From Chryseobacterium polytrichastri (lineage in GTDB: Bacteria > Bacteroidota > Bacteroidia > Flavobacteriales > Weeksellaceae), in assembly GCF_900142445.1 (NCBI RefSeq), contig NZ_FRAV01000007.1, positions 109,827 to 173,826 of the forward strand: a DNA stretch of 64,000 nt. Reading direction: 5' to 3'. Positions within the stretch are counted from its first letter, which is position 1. Each line of letters opens with the position of its first letter. The notes beneath the pieces were generated by a model. It had not been told where the DNA came from and ran no database searches. It saw nothing but the letters and a program-made list of their open reading frames with translations. Shown here piece after piece: positions 43,867-52,399 of the stretch. The position numbers and the translations under genes are program-made.

Positions 43867-44373
43867 TTAATACCCAGGAACCGTTGGTGGAAAATTTTCA
43901 CCTTCTTTCATTTCAATAATTTGTCTATTTTCATCAACAGTAATATCAATTGCTCCGGACAAAAATCCATATAATTTGGCAACACATTTTTTAGGAGGTG
44001 ACGTTATTTTAAAAGGATGATGACCCAGTTGTACCGTTGTGCTCCCATCGTTCATTTTCTTAATTTCATACGTCCCTTTGATTACACTTTTACAGTTTCC
44101 CTGATTTATAGTAATCTGAAATCTTTTGCCATCAACAAAATTTAAAACATCCGGTTTTCTATTGTCTTTATCTAAATACAGCTCAGCTTCCTTATCATTT
44201 TTCATATCAAAATACCACTTGGAGCCTTTTAAAGTACCATTCAATAATTGATCTTCAGGAATCTTATATTCTTCTATTTGCTGTTTTAATGGGATTTCTT
44301 CAACCGTTTTTTTCTTGCGCTGAGCAAAAACAGTTTGTGAAAAGCATAAAAGAATGAGAATTATTTTTTTCAT
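43867..44373 (-). CDS. Secreted protein of unknown function
   Basis: A 168-residue protein with a clear signal peptide (MKKIILILLCFSQTVFAQ); the ATG at 44373 is chosen because the 14 residues before it in frame break up that signal. The mature part begins with a Lys run (RKKKTVEE). It then contains LNGTLKGSKWYFD, a segment DGKRFQITINQGNCKSVIKG, and a C-terminus rich in Pro. Two cysteines (in QGNC and PKKC) may form a disulphide. The beta-rich pattern is like lipocalin/META-type small domains, but I do not recognise the family. It is transcribed away from pruA. Confidence 0.7.
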   Translation of the reverse strand: MKKIILILLCFSQTVFAQRKKKTVEEIPLKQQIEEYKIPEDQLLNGTLKGSKWYFDMKNDKEAELYLDKDNRKPDVLNFVDGKRFQITINQGNCKSVIKGTYEIKKMNDGSTTVQLGHHPFKITSPPKKCVAKLYGFLSGAIDITVDENRQIIEMKEGENFPPTVPGY

Positions 44374-44446
44374 TTTATAAGGTTGTAAGAACAAATCAAA
44401 TATAATCATTATCATAGATTAATAAGATGAAGTATTTTTATCAGAA

Positions 44447-44477
44447 TTGTTCTTTTCAAAAGGAAAGCGTAAATTTG
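44447..44477 (+). promoter_or_regulatory. Promoter of pruA
   Basis: TTG (44447-44449) and TAAATTTG (44470-44477) are 20 bases apart. The start of transcription would be about 25 bases before the pruA ATG. Confidence 0.65.
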
Positions 44478-44508
44478 TATAATAGTATTTAAATTAAAAC
44501 ATATACAT

Positions 44509-46134
44509 ATGTCAAAAGCAATTTCGCAAGTACCATTTGCAGTAAATGAGCCGGTAAATTCTTACGCACCGGGTTCTCCAGAGGTTAAAAGCCTTATCGC
44601 TCAATACAAAAAAATGTGGGCAGAGAAAATAGAAATCCCAATGGTTATTGATGGTAAAGAAGTAAAAACTGGTGATACCGTTCAGCTTCAGTCACCTCAG
44701 GATCATGCGCATGATTTCGGTTTTTACCACAGAGGTACCATGCAACATGTAGATGATGCAATCAATTCTGCATTGGCTGCTAAAAAAGAATGGAATGAGC
44801 TAGGTTGGGAACACCGTGCTGCAATCTTCTTAAAAGCTGCTGATCTATTGGCTGGACCTTACAGAGATGTAATCAACGCGGCTACGATGATCGGACAGTC
44901 TAAGAATGTTCACCAAGCTGAAATTGATGCAGCTTGTGAGTTCATCGATTTCTTGAGATTCAACGTAGAATTTATGACAGAAATGTATTCTGAGCAACCG
45001 GTTTCTGATGCAGGAATTTGGAATCGTGTAGAATACAGACCATTAGAAGGATTTGTTTTTGCAGTAACTCCGTTCAACTTTACGGCTATTTCAGGAAACT
45101 TGCCAACGTGTATGGCAATGCTTGGAAACGTAGTGGTTTGGAAGCCTTCTGATAAGCAAATTTATTCTGCTAAAGTAATCATGGATGTTCTTATTGAAGC
45201 TGGTCTTCCAAAAGGAGTTATCAATATGGTTTTCACAGATGGAAAAGAAACTGCTGAGAAAGTATTGGCACACAGAGATTTTGCAGGACTTCACTTTACA
45301 GGTTCTACAAAAGTATTCCAGGGAATGTGGAAAATGATTGGTGATAATATTCATAACTACAGAACATATCCAAGAATTGTTGGAGAAACGGGTGGAAAAG
45401 ATTTCGTTATCGCTCACCCTTCTGCCAACGTAGAAGCTGTTGCAACAGGTTTGGTAAGAGGTTCTTTCGAATACCAAGGTCAGAAATGTTCTGCTGCTTC
45501 CAGAGCTTATATTCCTCAATCTCTTTGGGCTGAGGTGAAAAAAGTAATGGAAACTCAGATTGCTTCTATTAAAATTGGTTCTCCAGAAGATCCTTCAAAC
45601 TTTGTAAACGCAGTTATCGACAAAAATTCTTTCGAAAAATGTAAAGGATATATCGACAGAGCGAATGCATCAAACGAAGCAAACGTGGTGATCGGTGGAA
45701 AAGTAGATGATTCTAAAGGATGGTTTGTAAGCCCAACAGTGATTGAAACTACAAATCCTCAATACGAAAGTATGGTTGAAGAAATCTTCGGACCGATCTT
45801 ATCTGTTTTCGTTTACGAAGATAAAGACTGGGCTGAAACATTGAAAGTGGTTGATTCTTCTTCTCCGTATTCATTAACAGGTTCTGTGTTTGCACAAGAT
45901 CGTTACGCAGTAAATGAAGCGTTCAAAGCATTAGAAAATGCATCTGGAAACTTCTATATCAACGACAAGCCGACTGGTGCTGTTGTTGGTCAACAACCTT
46001 TCGGTGGTGGTAGAGCTTCAGGAACAAATGATAAAGCAGGTTCTAAAATGAACTTACTAAGATGGACGTCTGTAAGATCTATCAAAGAAACTTTTGTTTC
46101 TCCTAAAGATTACAAATACCCATATCTTGGATAA
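44509..46134 (+). CDS. pruA: L-glutamate gamma-semialdehyde dehydrogenase
   Basis: A 541-residue aldehyde dehydrogenase that oxidises glutamate-5-semialdehyde (from pyrroline-5-carboxylate) to glutamate with NAD+, the last step of proline catabolism. The general base lies in IVGETGGKDFV and the nucleophile Cys in YQGQKCSAASRAYIP. The substrate-binding N-terminal motif and FTGSTKVFQGMW are typical. The length fits the stand-alone type rather than the PutA fusion. No proline dehydrogenase gene is next to it. It has its own promoter and terminator. Confidence 0.95.
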   Translation: MSKAISQVPFAVNEPVNSYAPGSPEVKSLIAQYKKMWAEKIEIPMVIDGKEVKTGDTVQLQSPQDHAHDFGFYHRGTMQHVDDAINSALAAKKEWNELGWEHRAAIFLKAADLLAGPYRDVINAATMIGQSKNVHQAEIDAACEFIDFLRFNVEFMTEMYSEQPVSDAGIWNRVEYRPLEGFVFAVTPFNFTAISGNLPTCMAMLGNVVVWKPSDKQIYSAKVIMDVLIEAGLPKGVINMVFTDGKETAEKVLAHRDFAGLHFTGSTKVFQGMWKMIGDNIHNYRTYPRIVGETGGKDFVIAHPSANVEAVATGLVRGSFEYQGQKCSAASRAYIPQSLWAEVKKVMETQIASIKIGSPEDPSNFVNAVIDKNSFEKCKGYIDRANASNEANVVIGGKVDDSKGWFVSPTVIETTNPQYESMVEEIFGPILSVFVYEDKDWAETLKVVDSSSPYSLTGSVFAQDRYAVNEAFKALENASGNFYINDKPTGAVVGQQPFGGGRASGTNDKAGSKMNLLRWTSVRSIKETFVSPKDYKYPYLG

Positions 46135-46506
46135 TCATGAGTAATAAGTAATGGGCAATGAGTAATTTGTTCATTCATTATATACAGCCTCGGAACTTTG
46201 GTTTCGGGGCTTTTTTTATAGTCATTGCAAGGAGCAAAGCTAGCCTGTGCTGAGCCTGTCGAAGTAAAGCAATCTCTGAATATTTTTTGATAGGATTCAT
46301 CTACCCTAATTTTAATCGCCACACTGTGCCTTCTCTGAAAATTAATTATCACATGTTAGATTTCCAATGTCTAGCCTAAGCCACCATTCCTTCCATCTCA
46401 TCAACTTTTAACAAAATTTAATCTATATTGTTGATAATTTAGTAATTAATAAACCTAGTTGGGAATAGTTATTGAATATTTACCAATACACTAAAGGATA
46501 AATATT
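46135..46506. other. 372-base region with terminator and family D repeat
   Basis: No gene. It contains the pruA terminator (46185-46217) and a repeat starting GTCATTGCAAGGAGCAAAG with CTGTGCTGAGCCTGTCGAAG inside and AAGCAATCTCTGAATATT at its end (46221-46285). A degenerate relative, AATGAAGCAATCTCTGAATA onward, occurs at 46832-46905, on the other side of the small lipoprotein gene. Confidence 0.55.
46185..46217 (+). terminator. Terminator of pruA
   Basis: AGCCTCGGAAC pairs with GTTTCGGGGCT (including G-T pairs) around TTTG and ends in seven T residues. Confidence 0.8.
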
Positions 46507-46728
46507 ATGAAAAAGTTTTTGTTACTAAGTATAGGTTTAGGATTAATTGCAGTGAGCTGCGGAACTAAAGAATCATCAATGTCGTCTAGTAGCTCCGATT
46601 CAGCTAGGGTAGATAAAAATAAAATGCAATCTTCAACATCTACTACAGACTCGGCAGTTACATCAACAACAAATCCTGATAACATCAAGATGAAGATGGA
46701 TAGTACTACTGCTCCTGCAACAAAATAA
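46507..46728 (+). CDS. Small Ser/Thr-rich lipoprotein
   Basis: A 73-residue protein with a lipoprotein signal (MKKFLLLSIGLGLIAVSC, lipobox AVSC, Cys18) followed by a low-complexity mature part rich in Ser, Thr, Asp and Lys. It has repeated D-S-A and T-D-S-A units. It carries no catalytic motif. It resembles the 65-residue lipoprotein 260 bases downstream in length, in lipobox position and in its DSA(V) units, so the two may be related. Role unknown; perhaps a surface-attached spacer or envelope-stress lipoprotein. Confidence 0.75.
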   Translation: MKKFLLLSIGLGLIAVSCGTKESSMSSSSSDSARVDKNKMQSSTSTTDSAVTSTTNPDNIKMKMDSTTAPATK

Positions 46729-46760
46729 AGCAAAACTAGAAAGTCTAACTTTAACATGGA

Positions 46761-46797
46761 AAATCCACAGATGAAAGCTCTGTGGATTTTTTTATTT
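46761..46797 (+). terminator. Terminator of the small lipoprotein gene
   Basis: AAATCCACAGA pairs with TCTGTGGATTT around TGAAAGC, followed by a T run. Confidence 0.85.
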
Positions 46798-46953
46798 GTT
46801 GGTTATTCTTATATGTGTCAATCATTCAAAGCAATGAAGCAATCTCTGAATATTTTTGATAGAATTTTCATTCTACTTTGATATCAATCATCACTTTGTG
46901 GCTCACCTAACTTTTTCGAAATTACAAGAAACATTTTTTATCTTATTAATCGT

Positions 46954-46961
46954 TATATTTG
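46954..46961 (+). promoter_or_regulatory. -7 element of the second small lipoprotein gene
   Basis: TATATTTG matches TAnnTTTG and lies 31 bases before the ATG at 46992. No clear -33 TTG. Confidence 0.45.
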
Positions 46962-46991
46962 GTTAATACTAAACATCAAAAAGAAATTATT

Positions 46992-47189
46992 ATGAAAAAA
47001 TTATTGATCGTAGCCGTTTTAGGTTTACTTTTTTTAGGAAGTTGTGCAGATAAAAAAGCCAACAGGGAAGAATTTAAAGAGGAGCATGATAAAAGCGCTA
47101 TGACAAATAGTATGGGAGACTCTGCCGTTGCTAATTCTGAACCCATTCCTGCTGACACTGCAAAAGTGAAGGTTGAGAAAACAAAATAA
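46992..47189 (+). CDS. Small charged lipoprotein
   Basis: A 65-residue protein with signal MKKLLIVAVLGLLFLGSC (lipobox LGSC, Cys18) and a short charged tail (DKKANREEFKEEHDKSA) ending in a Lys/Glu-rich stretch. The ATG at 46992 is chosen over an in-frame TTG at 46959 because it makes a compact lipoprotein signal and leaves a promoter upstream. It is similar in size and in DSAV units to the lipoprotein at 46507. Function unknown. Confidence 0.75.
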   Translation: MKKLLIVAVLGLLFLGSCADKKANREEFKEEHDKSAMTNSMGDSAVANSEPIPADTAKVKVEKTK

Positions 47190-47193
47190 ACAA

Positions 47194-47220
47194 CAAAACC
47201 GCAGGCATCCTGCGGTTTTG
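47194..47220 (+). terminator. Hairpin after the second small lipoprotein gene
   Basis: A perfect 12-bp stem CAAAACCGCAGG / CCTGCGGTTTTG with a 3-base loop, 4 bases past the stop. The T run is only four long. It lies between convergent genes and could serve both. Confidence 0.75.
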
Positions 47221-47294
47221 CACTTAAAAAAACTTGACTGAAAAAACCGGGCAATCATCCCGATTATATTGTATTAATATTTTTACTACTTTGT

Positions 47295-48188
47295 TTATTC
47301 TCCCAAATAAATGAAAGTATTCACTACCAGATAAGCAGATCTGTTATCCAAAGAGTTTCCTTCACCTCCTGAAGCCACTGTAGCGATTCCAGCTAGTGCG
47401 TGTGTATGGGCACCACTTGTTGCTGTAGTATGAAGAGTACCAACTCCACCCCATGAAGAAGGGCTTCCGGTACCTGTATATTCACCGCTACCATTATTTC
47501 CTACAGAAGTACCTCCTAATAGGAACCCCCCCTCTCCTGCCGCATGGGTATGTGCTCCACCGCTTTCAGCGATACCACTTACGATACCTGCAAACGTAAC
47601 ATTAGGTAGATTAGATCTTGTAAGAGTTATTGAGTTCTGGCCACCTTCGCTTCCTAAAGGTTCGGCACCACGTCTGGTTTTTAATACTCTATCCGTAGCA
47701 TCTGGTAAAACATCTGTAAAACCAAGAGTCTTTGCAAATGCTTGGGCTTCTGCTGAAAGAGTAGAAACACTTCTACCATTCAATAAATACCACCCGTTGT
47801 GATCTGTTGTTCTTACTGAGTTTTTGATGTCACCGGCTATTTTAACGCTCATCGTTTTTTCATCTCCCTGCGTCATTTTTTGCCAGATTTTTCCGTCAAA
47901 AACATAAAGCCCTGGAGAACTAACATTCGTTGTTTTTGAAGTTACTCCATTTACAGGAGCTGTTACATAAACAATAGTTCCGGCATGCATGTTTGAGTAT
48001 TTAGCATCTCCTGCTTTAATTTGTTCTCCTGTGAGTCTCGGGGGCAGTATACCCTCCGCTGTAGATCCATCGCGCATTTTCGCGCTTACATCCAAACTCG
48101 CTATAGGATCCGCTGTATTAATACCTATCTGCGCAAAGGCAAAATTTGATAATACAGAAGCCATAACGACTGTTAAAGTTGTCTTCAT
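47295..48188 (-). CDS. Secreted tail-collar-like surface protein
   Basis: A 297-residue exported protein (signal ends FAFAQ). The N-terminus of the mature part has QIGINTADPIASLDV, the GIGT-type repeat start that also opens two other proteins of this cluster. A central block DHNGWYLLNGRSVSTLS followed by ATDRVLKTRRGAEPLGSEGG and SITLTRSNLPNVTF looks like the phage tail-collar (microcystin-dependent protein) domain. Gly/His-rich turns (SGAHTHALAGI) follow, and it ends NTFIYLGE. The collar block and end are shared with the gene at 51582. It is not part of a prophage; adhesion or extracellular display is a guess. Confidence 0.75.
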   Translation of the reverse strand: MKTTLTVVMASVLSNFAFAQIGINTADPIASLDVSAKMRDGSTAEGILPPRLTGEQIKAGDAKYSNMHAGTIVYVTAPVNGVTSKTTNVSSPGLYVFDGKIWQKMTQGDEKTMSVKIAGDIKNSVRTTDHNGWYLLNGRSVSTLSAEAQAFAKTLGFTDVLPDATDRVLKTRRGAEPLGSEGGQNSITLTRSNLPNVTFAGIVSGIAESGGAHTHAAGEGGFLLGGTSVGNNGSGEYTGTGSPSSWGGVGTLHTTATSGAHTHALAGIATVASGGEGNSLDNRSAYLVVNTFIYLGE

Positions 48189-48463
48189 CCGTTTAATTTG
48201 TTACTAGTTTAATGGTTATTTAAGTGCAAAATACTCCTCAATATTTTACACCCGCTAGTAGTTTTAGTTTTAGTGTTTAGGTGTGGGTGTTACAAGACTT
48301 AATTCAAAACAATTATTTTTTAGCTAAAATCACTACAAATTGCAGTATAACTATCTGTCCCGTAAAACCGAAGCAAATATATGAAAGTGACCATCTTACG
48401 TAAAATAAATGTCTGTCTGTTTTCGCGAAAATGAAAAGAACTTGTTAATATTGGCTTAACACA

Positions 48464-50068
48464 TTAATTATTTTCCTGAAAATGAACAACCTTATCTGAT
48501 TGGTTTTCAGCCTCTAGAAGCTTAATATAAGCAGAAGGAGATAAATCAGTAACAGCTTTAAAGACAGAGGCAAATTTACTATGTGAAGAGAAACCACATT
48601 CTTCTGCTAAGATACTGATCTTATATTGTCTGTATTTATCATCATTCATAAGCTTGTCTACAATATAATTGATCCTCAACCTATTGATATACGTTTTAAA
48701 ATCTGAACTTTTATGCTGATTGATTACATAAGAAAGATACTTTGTATTGGTATTAAGTTCTCCCGAAAGAAAAGGAAGAGACATATTCTTGTTATTATAT
48801 AGATTCCCTTTTTCAAAATCATTGAGAAACTCCAACAGTTTGGCTTCCGTTTCAGGCGTCATTAAAGATTCAGTTCGCTTTTTGCCAATTTCCTTTTCTT
48901 TATCATCAACTTCTTCTACAGAGATATTAGAAAATTCAGATTCTTCTATTTCTTTAGTTTCCTTATCTGTCAGTTTTTGCTGACTTCTAATAATGGTGCG
49001 AAATTTTGAGCGTTGTTTTTTCTGTTTTGATCTAAAAAAGATGAACAATCCTCCCAAAGCAATACATAGAATAACAATGGCAATATTTTTAGCAATACTT
49101 ATTTCACCATTTCTATTATTTTCCGGGTCTGTATTTAATTTCCCATTGATAAATGCATTATTTTTAGCATTAATCTGCTCATACACTTTTACATATTTTA
49201 CGGCATATACTGAAGCATTGTCGGCATCTTCTATTCCTTCGTAATAATCATTAATATTAGCATACACCATTTTTTTAAGATCCAGATGATTGTATTTTTC
49301 TGCAATATCCTCGGCTTTGCTGAGATAGGTTTCAGCTTCTTTCCAAAGTTTTTGCTTCAGCCTGATTCCTCCCAATCCATTATAAATCCAGCCCAAAAGA
49401 CATGATTCTTCCTTTACAAGGGCTTCTGCCTTTTTATAATAGTTTTCAGATACAATATAATTATTGTGTTTAAAATAAACATCTCCCAATAATCGGTAAG
49501 AAGCTGCGGTAACCACTTCCTCTCCCATTGTTCCTGCTTTTTTAAAGAAATCCAAAGATATTTCCAGATACTTTACAGCAATTGGATAATTCTCAAGTTC
49601 CATTTCACAGTGAGCCAATTCCTGATTCAGAATTCCCAGTGTTTCATTATACCTTTTAAGATCTTGTATTTTTTTGGCTGTTTCAAAGCCTTTGTTAATG
49701 TATTTTTTTGATCTTTCGCGAAGGCCAACCAATCTATATTGGCGGGCAAGAAATTCAGTAATTCGGGAAGCTAAGTCCGGATCATTTACTTTATTAACAA
49801 GTAAATCAGCATTTTCTGCATAGTAAATGGCTTTCTTAAAATCTCCCTGCTGTTGATATAAATGAGCAGTGAGCATCAGACTCTTCATCTTGTGTAAAGG
49901 ATCTTGGGAAGACCGATACAGAGAGTCCGCCGTTTTCAGAGCACCCGGCAGTTTTTGTTGATTGGTTTTTGCTGTTGTTTTATCGTATATACAATCAAAA
50001 TCATCTTGAGCGTATATGTAGCCAGTTGTGATTAGAAAAAACACAAGGCCTTTCAGGATTTTGAGCAT
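48464..50068 (-). CDS. Membrane-tethered TPR-AraC transcriptional regulator
   Basis: A 534-residue hybrid regulator. It has an N-terminal signal or membrane segment (MLKILKGLVFFLITTGYIYA) and about six tetratricopeptide-like repeats in residues 40-310 (such as YQQQGDFKKAIYYAENA). A transmembrane helix lies near 322-344 (IAIVILCIALGGLFIFF), then a coiled linker and a C-terminal AraC-type helix-turn-helix pair (INRLRINYIVDKLM, then ECGFSSHSKFASVFKAVT). The TPR sensor faces the periplasm and the DNA-binding part the cytoplasm. It sits between the secreted collar gene and the thioredoxin gene and may regulate this surface-protein cluster. Confidence 0.85.
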   Translation of the reverse strand: MLKILKGLVFFLITTGYIYAQDDFDCIYDKTTAKTNQQKLPGALKTADSLYRSSQDPLHKMKSLMLTAHLYQQQGDFKKAIYYAENADLLVNKVNDPDLASRITEFLARQYRLVGLRERSKKYINKGFETAKKIQDLKRYNETLGILNQELAHCEMELENYPIAVKYLEISLDFFKKAGTMGEEVVTAASYRLLGDVYFKHNNYIVSENYYKKAEALVKEESCLLGWIYNGLGGIRLKQKLWKEAETYLSKAEDIAEKYNHLDLKKMVYANINDYYEGIEDADNASVYAVKYVKVYEQINAKNNAFINGKLNTDPENNRNGEISIAKNIAIVILCIALGGLFIFFRSKQKKQRSKFRTIIRSQQKLTDKETKEIEESEFSNISVEEVDDKEKEIGKKRTESLMTPETEAKLLEFLNDFEKGNLYNNKNMSLPFLSGELNTNTKYLSYVINQHKSSDFKTYINRLRINYIVDKLMNDDKYRQYKISILAEECGFSSHSKFASVFKAVTDLSPSAYIKLLEAENQSDKVVHFQENN

Positions 50069-50331
50069 AAATCAATAAATTATTATTTTTGTTTTATAAT
50101 AATTCATTACTATCATGGTATTTAGTTTTAGTTCTTACAAAAGTAACGATATTTTATTTTTTACTAAAACATTATCATATATTTAACTTTTTTAACAATA
50201 AATCACTTTTGCATTAATTTTAATACCGAGAATAGGATAACAAATTTCTAATAGTAAAATAATCTTTATTTCAAAAGAAAAATGATGTAACTAATTTTTA
50301 TTGATTACGACTTATGTATTTACATAATTAT

Positions 50332-50339
50332 TACATTTG
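50332..50339 (+). promoter_or_regulatory. -7 element of the thioredoxin-fold gene
   Basis: TACATTTG matches TAnnTTTG, 19 bases before the ATG at 50359. A TTG 28 bases upstream is too distant for a normal -33. Confidence 0.45.
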
Positions 50340-50358
50340 CAATCAATAAAAAGTATTT

Positions 50359-51519
50359 ATGAAAAAAATAGCCATATTCTCATCCCTTTTTATCGGGGCT
50401 CTTGCATTGGCGCAAGGAATTAAATTTGAAGACAGCAACTTTGCTGCTATTCTGGCAAAAGCTAAGAAAGAAAATAAATTGGTATTTGTAGATGCCTATG
50501 CTTCTTGGTGCGGACCATGTAAACTCATGGTGAAAAATATCTTCCCTCTTCAATCTGTTGGGGATTATTATAACGCTCATTTCATCAATGCTAAAATTGA
50601 TATGGAAAAAGGGGAAGGCGTTGGTCTTGCTAAAAAATACAACGTAAAAGCTTTCCCAACCTATTTATTCATTGACGGAAACGGAGAAGAGGTACACAGA
50701 ACTTTAGGGTATGTAGAAGAAAAAGACTTTATACAGTTTGCAAAAGATGCCGGAGATCCCAATAAAAGATTGGCCTCTTTAAAACAACAATTTGAAAACG
50801 GAGAAAAAAATCCTGAGTTTCTAAAAAATCTTGCAGGACTTACTCTTTATACAGATGCCGAATTTACAGGTAAAGTATTAGACCGTTATTTCAAATCTAA
50901 ACCAAGCATGGATCAGGAAGATGTTGAGATGCTACTTGCAGGAACGCAAAGCACAGAAAGCCCGTTGTACAAAATTTTCCAAGATAAAAAAGCAGACATC
51001 CTAAAAGTACTTCCTGAAGATAAGTATCAAATGTTTGACAAAAACATCAAGCTTACAACCATTGTTAAAAAATCATACAACGCTGATTCTAAAACATGGA
51101 ATGACGCTTATTTCCTAACAGAAACACAAAGCTTTTTAAGCAAAGAAGAAGCTGAAAAGATCTTAAAAAGAGCAAAATCAAACAGAGCTTTAAAAAACAA
51201 AGATATCCCTACGTACGAAAAACTATCTTTAGAGCTTTATAAAGATTATTCTGCAGCAAACTCAGATGAACTGAATGCCATTGCCTGGAACTTCTTTGAA
51301 AACGTAAACAATAAGGCTTCTTTAGAAAAAGCAGTAGCTTGGGCTCAGGAATCTGTAAAAAAGAAACAAAGCTATGCAAATACAGATACGTTAGCTAATC
51401 TTTACAACAAAATTGGAGATAAAAAGAACGCTAAAATATGGGCAGAAAAAGCAATTGAACTGGCAAAAGGTGCTGGCGAAGATTTCTCTGAAACCGAAAA
51501 GCTATTAAAGACTCTTTAA
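50359..51519 (+). CDS. Periplasmic thioredoxin-fold protein
   Basis: A 386-residue exported protein. The signal peptide is MKKIAIFSSLFIGALALAQG, and the thioredoxin domain (about 20-135) has the redox motif WCGPC at residues 50-54 and the cis-Pro loop VKAFPTYLFID. The remaining 250 residues are helical with TPR-like features (ANTDTLANLYNKIGDKKNAK near the end). It could reduce or isomerise disulphides in secreted proteins. Its neighbours encode secreted proteins, but none shows an obvious cysteine-rich partner. Confidence 0.88.
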   Translation: MKKIAIFSSLFIGALALAQGIKFEDSNFAAILAKAKKENKLVFVDAYASWCGPCKLMVKNIFPLQSVGDYYNAHFINAKIDMEKGEGVGLAKKYNVKAFPTYLFIDGNGEEVHRTLGYVEEKDFIQFAKDAGDPNKRLASLKQQFENGEKNPEFLKNLAGLTLYTDAEFTGKVLDRYFKSKPSMDQEDVEMLLAGTQSTESPLYKIFQDKKADILKVLPEDKYQMFDKNIKLTTIVKKSYNADSKTWNDAYFLTETQSFLSKEEAEKILKRAKSNRALKNKDIPTYEKLSLELYKDYSAANSDELNAIAWNFFENVNNKASLEKAVAWAQESVKKKQSYANTDTLANLYNKIGDKKNAKIWAEKAIELAKGAGEDFSETEKLLKTL

Positions 51520-51539
51520 TTTTCATCAAAATATATAGA

Positions 51540-51566
51540 CAAGCCGCAGATTATCTGTGGCTTTTT
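51540..51566 (+). terminator. Terminator of the thioredoxin-fold gene
   Basis: AAGCCGCAGAT and ATCTGTGGCTT form a stem with one G-T pair, followed by TTTTT, 21 bases after the stop codon. Confidence 0.75.
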
Positions 51567-51581
51567 CTATTTCTATACCTT

Positions 51582-52055
51582 CTACTCTCCTAAGTAAATA
51601 AATCTATTGGAAGCTGCATCCGAAGAAACAAGAGTTGCCCCTTCAGCTATTGATTTACCGCTTACTGATCCCGATCTCCCACTTACTGATCCTGATCTAT
51701 TTATATTCAATGTTTGTCCATTTTTAGGGGGTGTTCCATTTTCAGCATTAATAGCTGCTACCTGCTGTTCTTTTCTTTCAGACTCCGTAAGACGTTCTTT
51801 AAACCCTAATGTAATTGCCTTTTTCTGTAGAGACATCGGTAGATCTGTAATCGCACGTCCGTTCATTAGATACCATCCGTTATGATCTATTGACTGTATA
51901 TCATTCTTAATATCTCCAATTGCAGGAGTTTCTACAGCGGTGATATTCTCTGTTTTTTGAGAATTGGCCGCCATATTTACATTTGCTGTTCTCGCTTGAG
52001 AAAACCCTAGCCCATACATGATAAAGGCTATGATGATAAAGATATTTGTTCTCAT
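51582..52055 (-). CDS. Short secreted collar-like protein
   Basis: A 157-residue exported protein (signal MRTNIFIIIAFIMYGLGFSQ); the ATG at 52055 is chosen because in-frame residues upstream would bury the signal. It shares with the 47295 product the block GDIKN...DHNGWYLMNGRAITDLP, ...KAITLGFKERL, and the terminal FIYLGE. A short tandem GSVSGRSGSVSGKS lies near the C-terminus. It lacks the GIGT-type N-terminal repeat. It looks like a cut-down paralogue of the collar protein. It ends 63 bases from the thioredoxin gene, which converges on it. Confidence 0.7.
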   Translation of the reverse strand: MRTNIFIIIAFIMYGLGFSQARTANVNMAANSQKTENITAVETPAIGDIKNDIQSIDHNGWYLMNGRAITDLPMSLQKKAITLGFKERLTESERKEQQVAAINAENGTPPKNGQTLNINRSGSVSGRSGSVSGKSIAEGATLVSSDAASNRFIYLGE

Positions 52056-52399
52056 AGATTCAAAATTTTTAAACTGCTGAGCCAATGTAAGAATACGTAT
52101 TAAAATCTGAGGATATTTCAATATTGTTCTCTGAATTACTGACTCTGAATTACAGTTCATTGTTTTCATTGATTATGGATTCAAAACTAAGCCATTATTT
52201 TATCTTTCCATTCAGTATAAATACTATTTTTTCATGAAATTGTAAAAAGACCAAATAGCCAATAAACTATTTCACTAATATAAATAACTGAATCATTAAA
52301 GTGATTGTGAATTCAAGTTAAAATAGATGTGCACAGCATGTAATTGAAACAAAAAATCCGCTAAGGGAATAGCGGATTTTTTTGTGTTTTTAGAATCGT
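52056..52399. other. 344-base region between two minus-strand genes
   Basis: No gene. It contains the terminator of the 52400 gene (52351-52384); the AT-rich remainder must hold the promoter of the 51582 gene. No TAnnTTTG stood out. Confidence 0.5.
52351..52384 (-). terminator. Terminator of the 52400 gene
   Basis: AAATCCGCTA pairs with TAGCGGATTT around AGGGAA; A and T runs flank both sides, so it works on the minus strand. Confidence 0.8.

Noticed and set aside
45091..45519. 142-residue minus-strand reading frame
   Set aside because: Antisense shadow within pruA, which has intact catalytic motifs.
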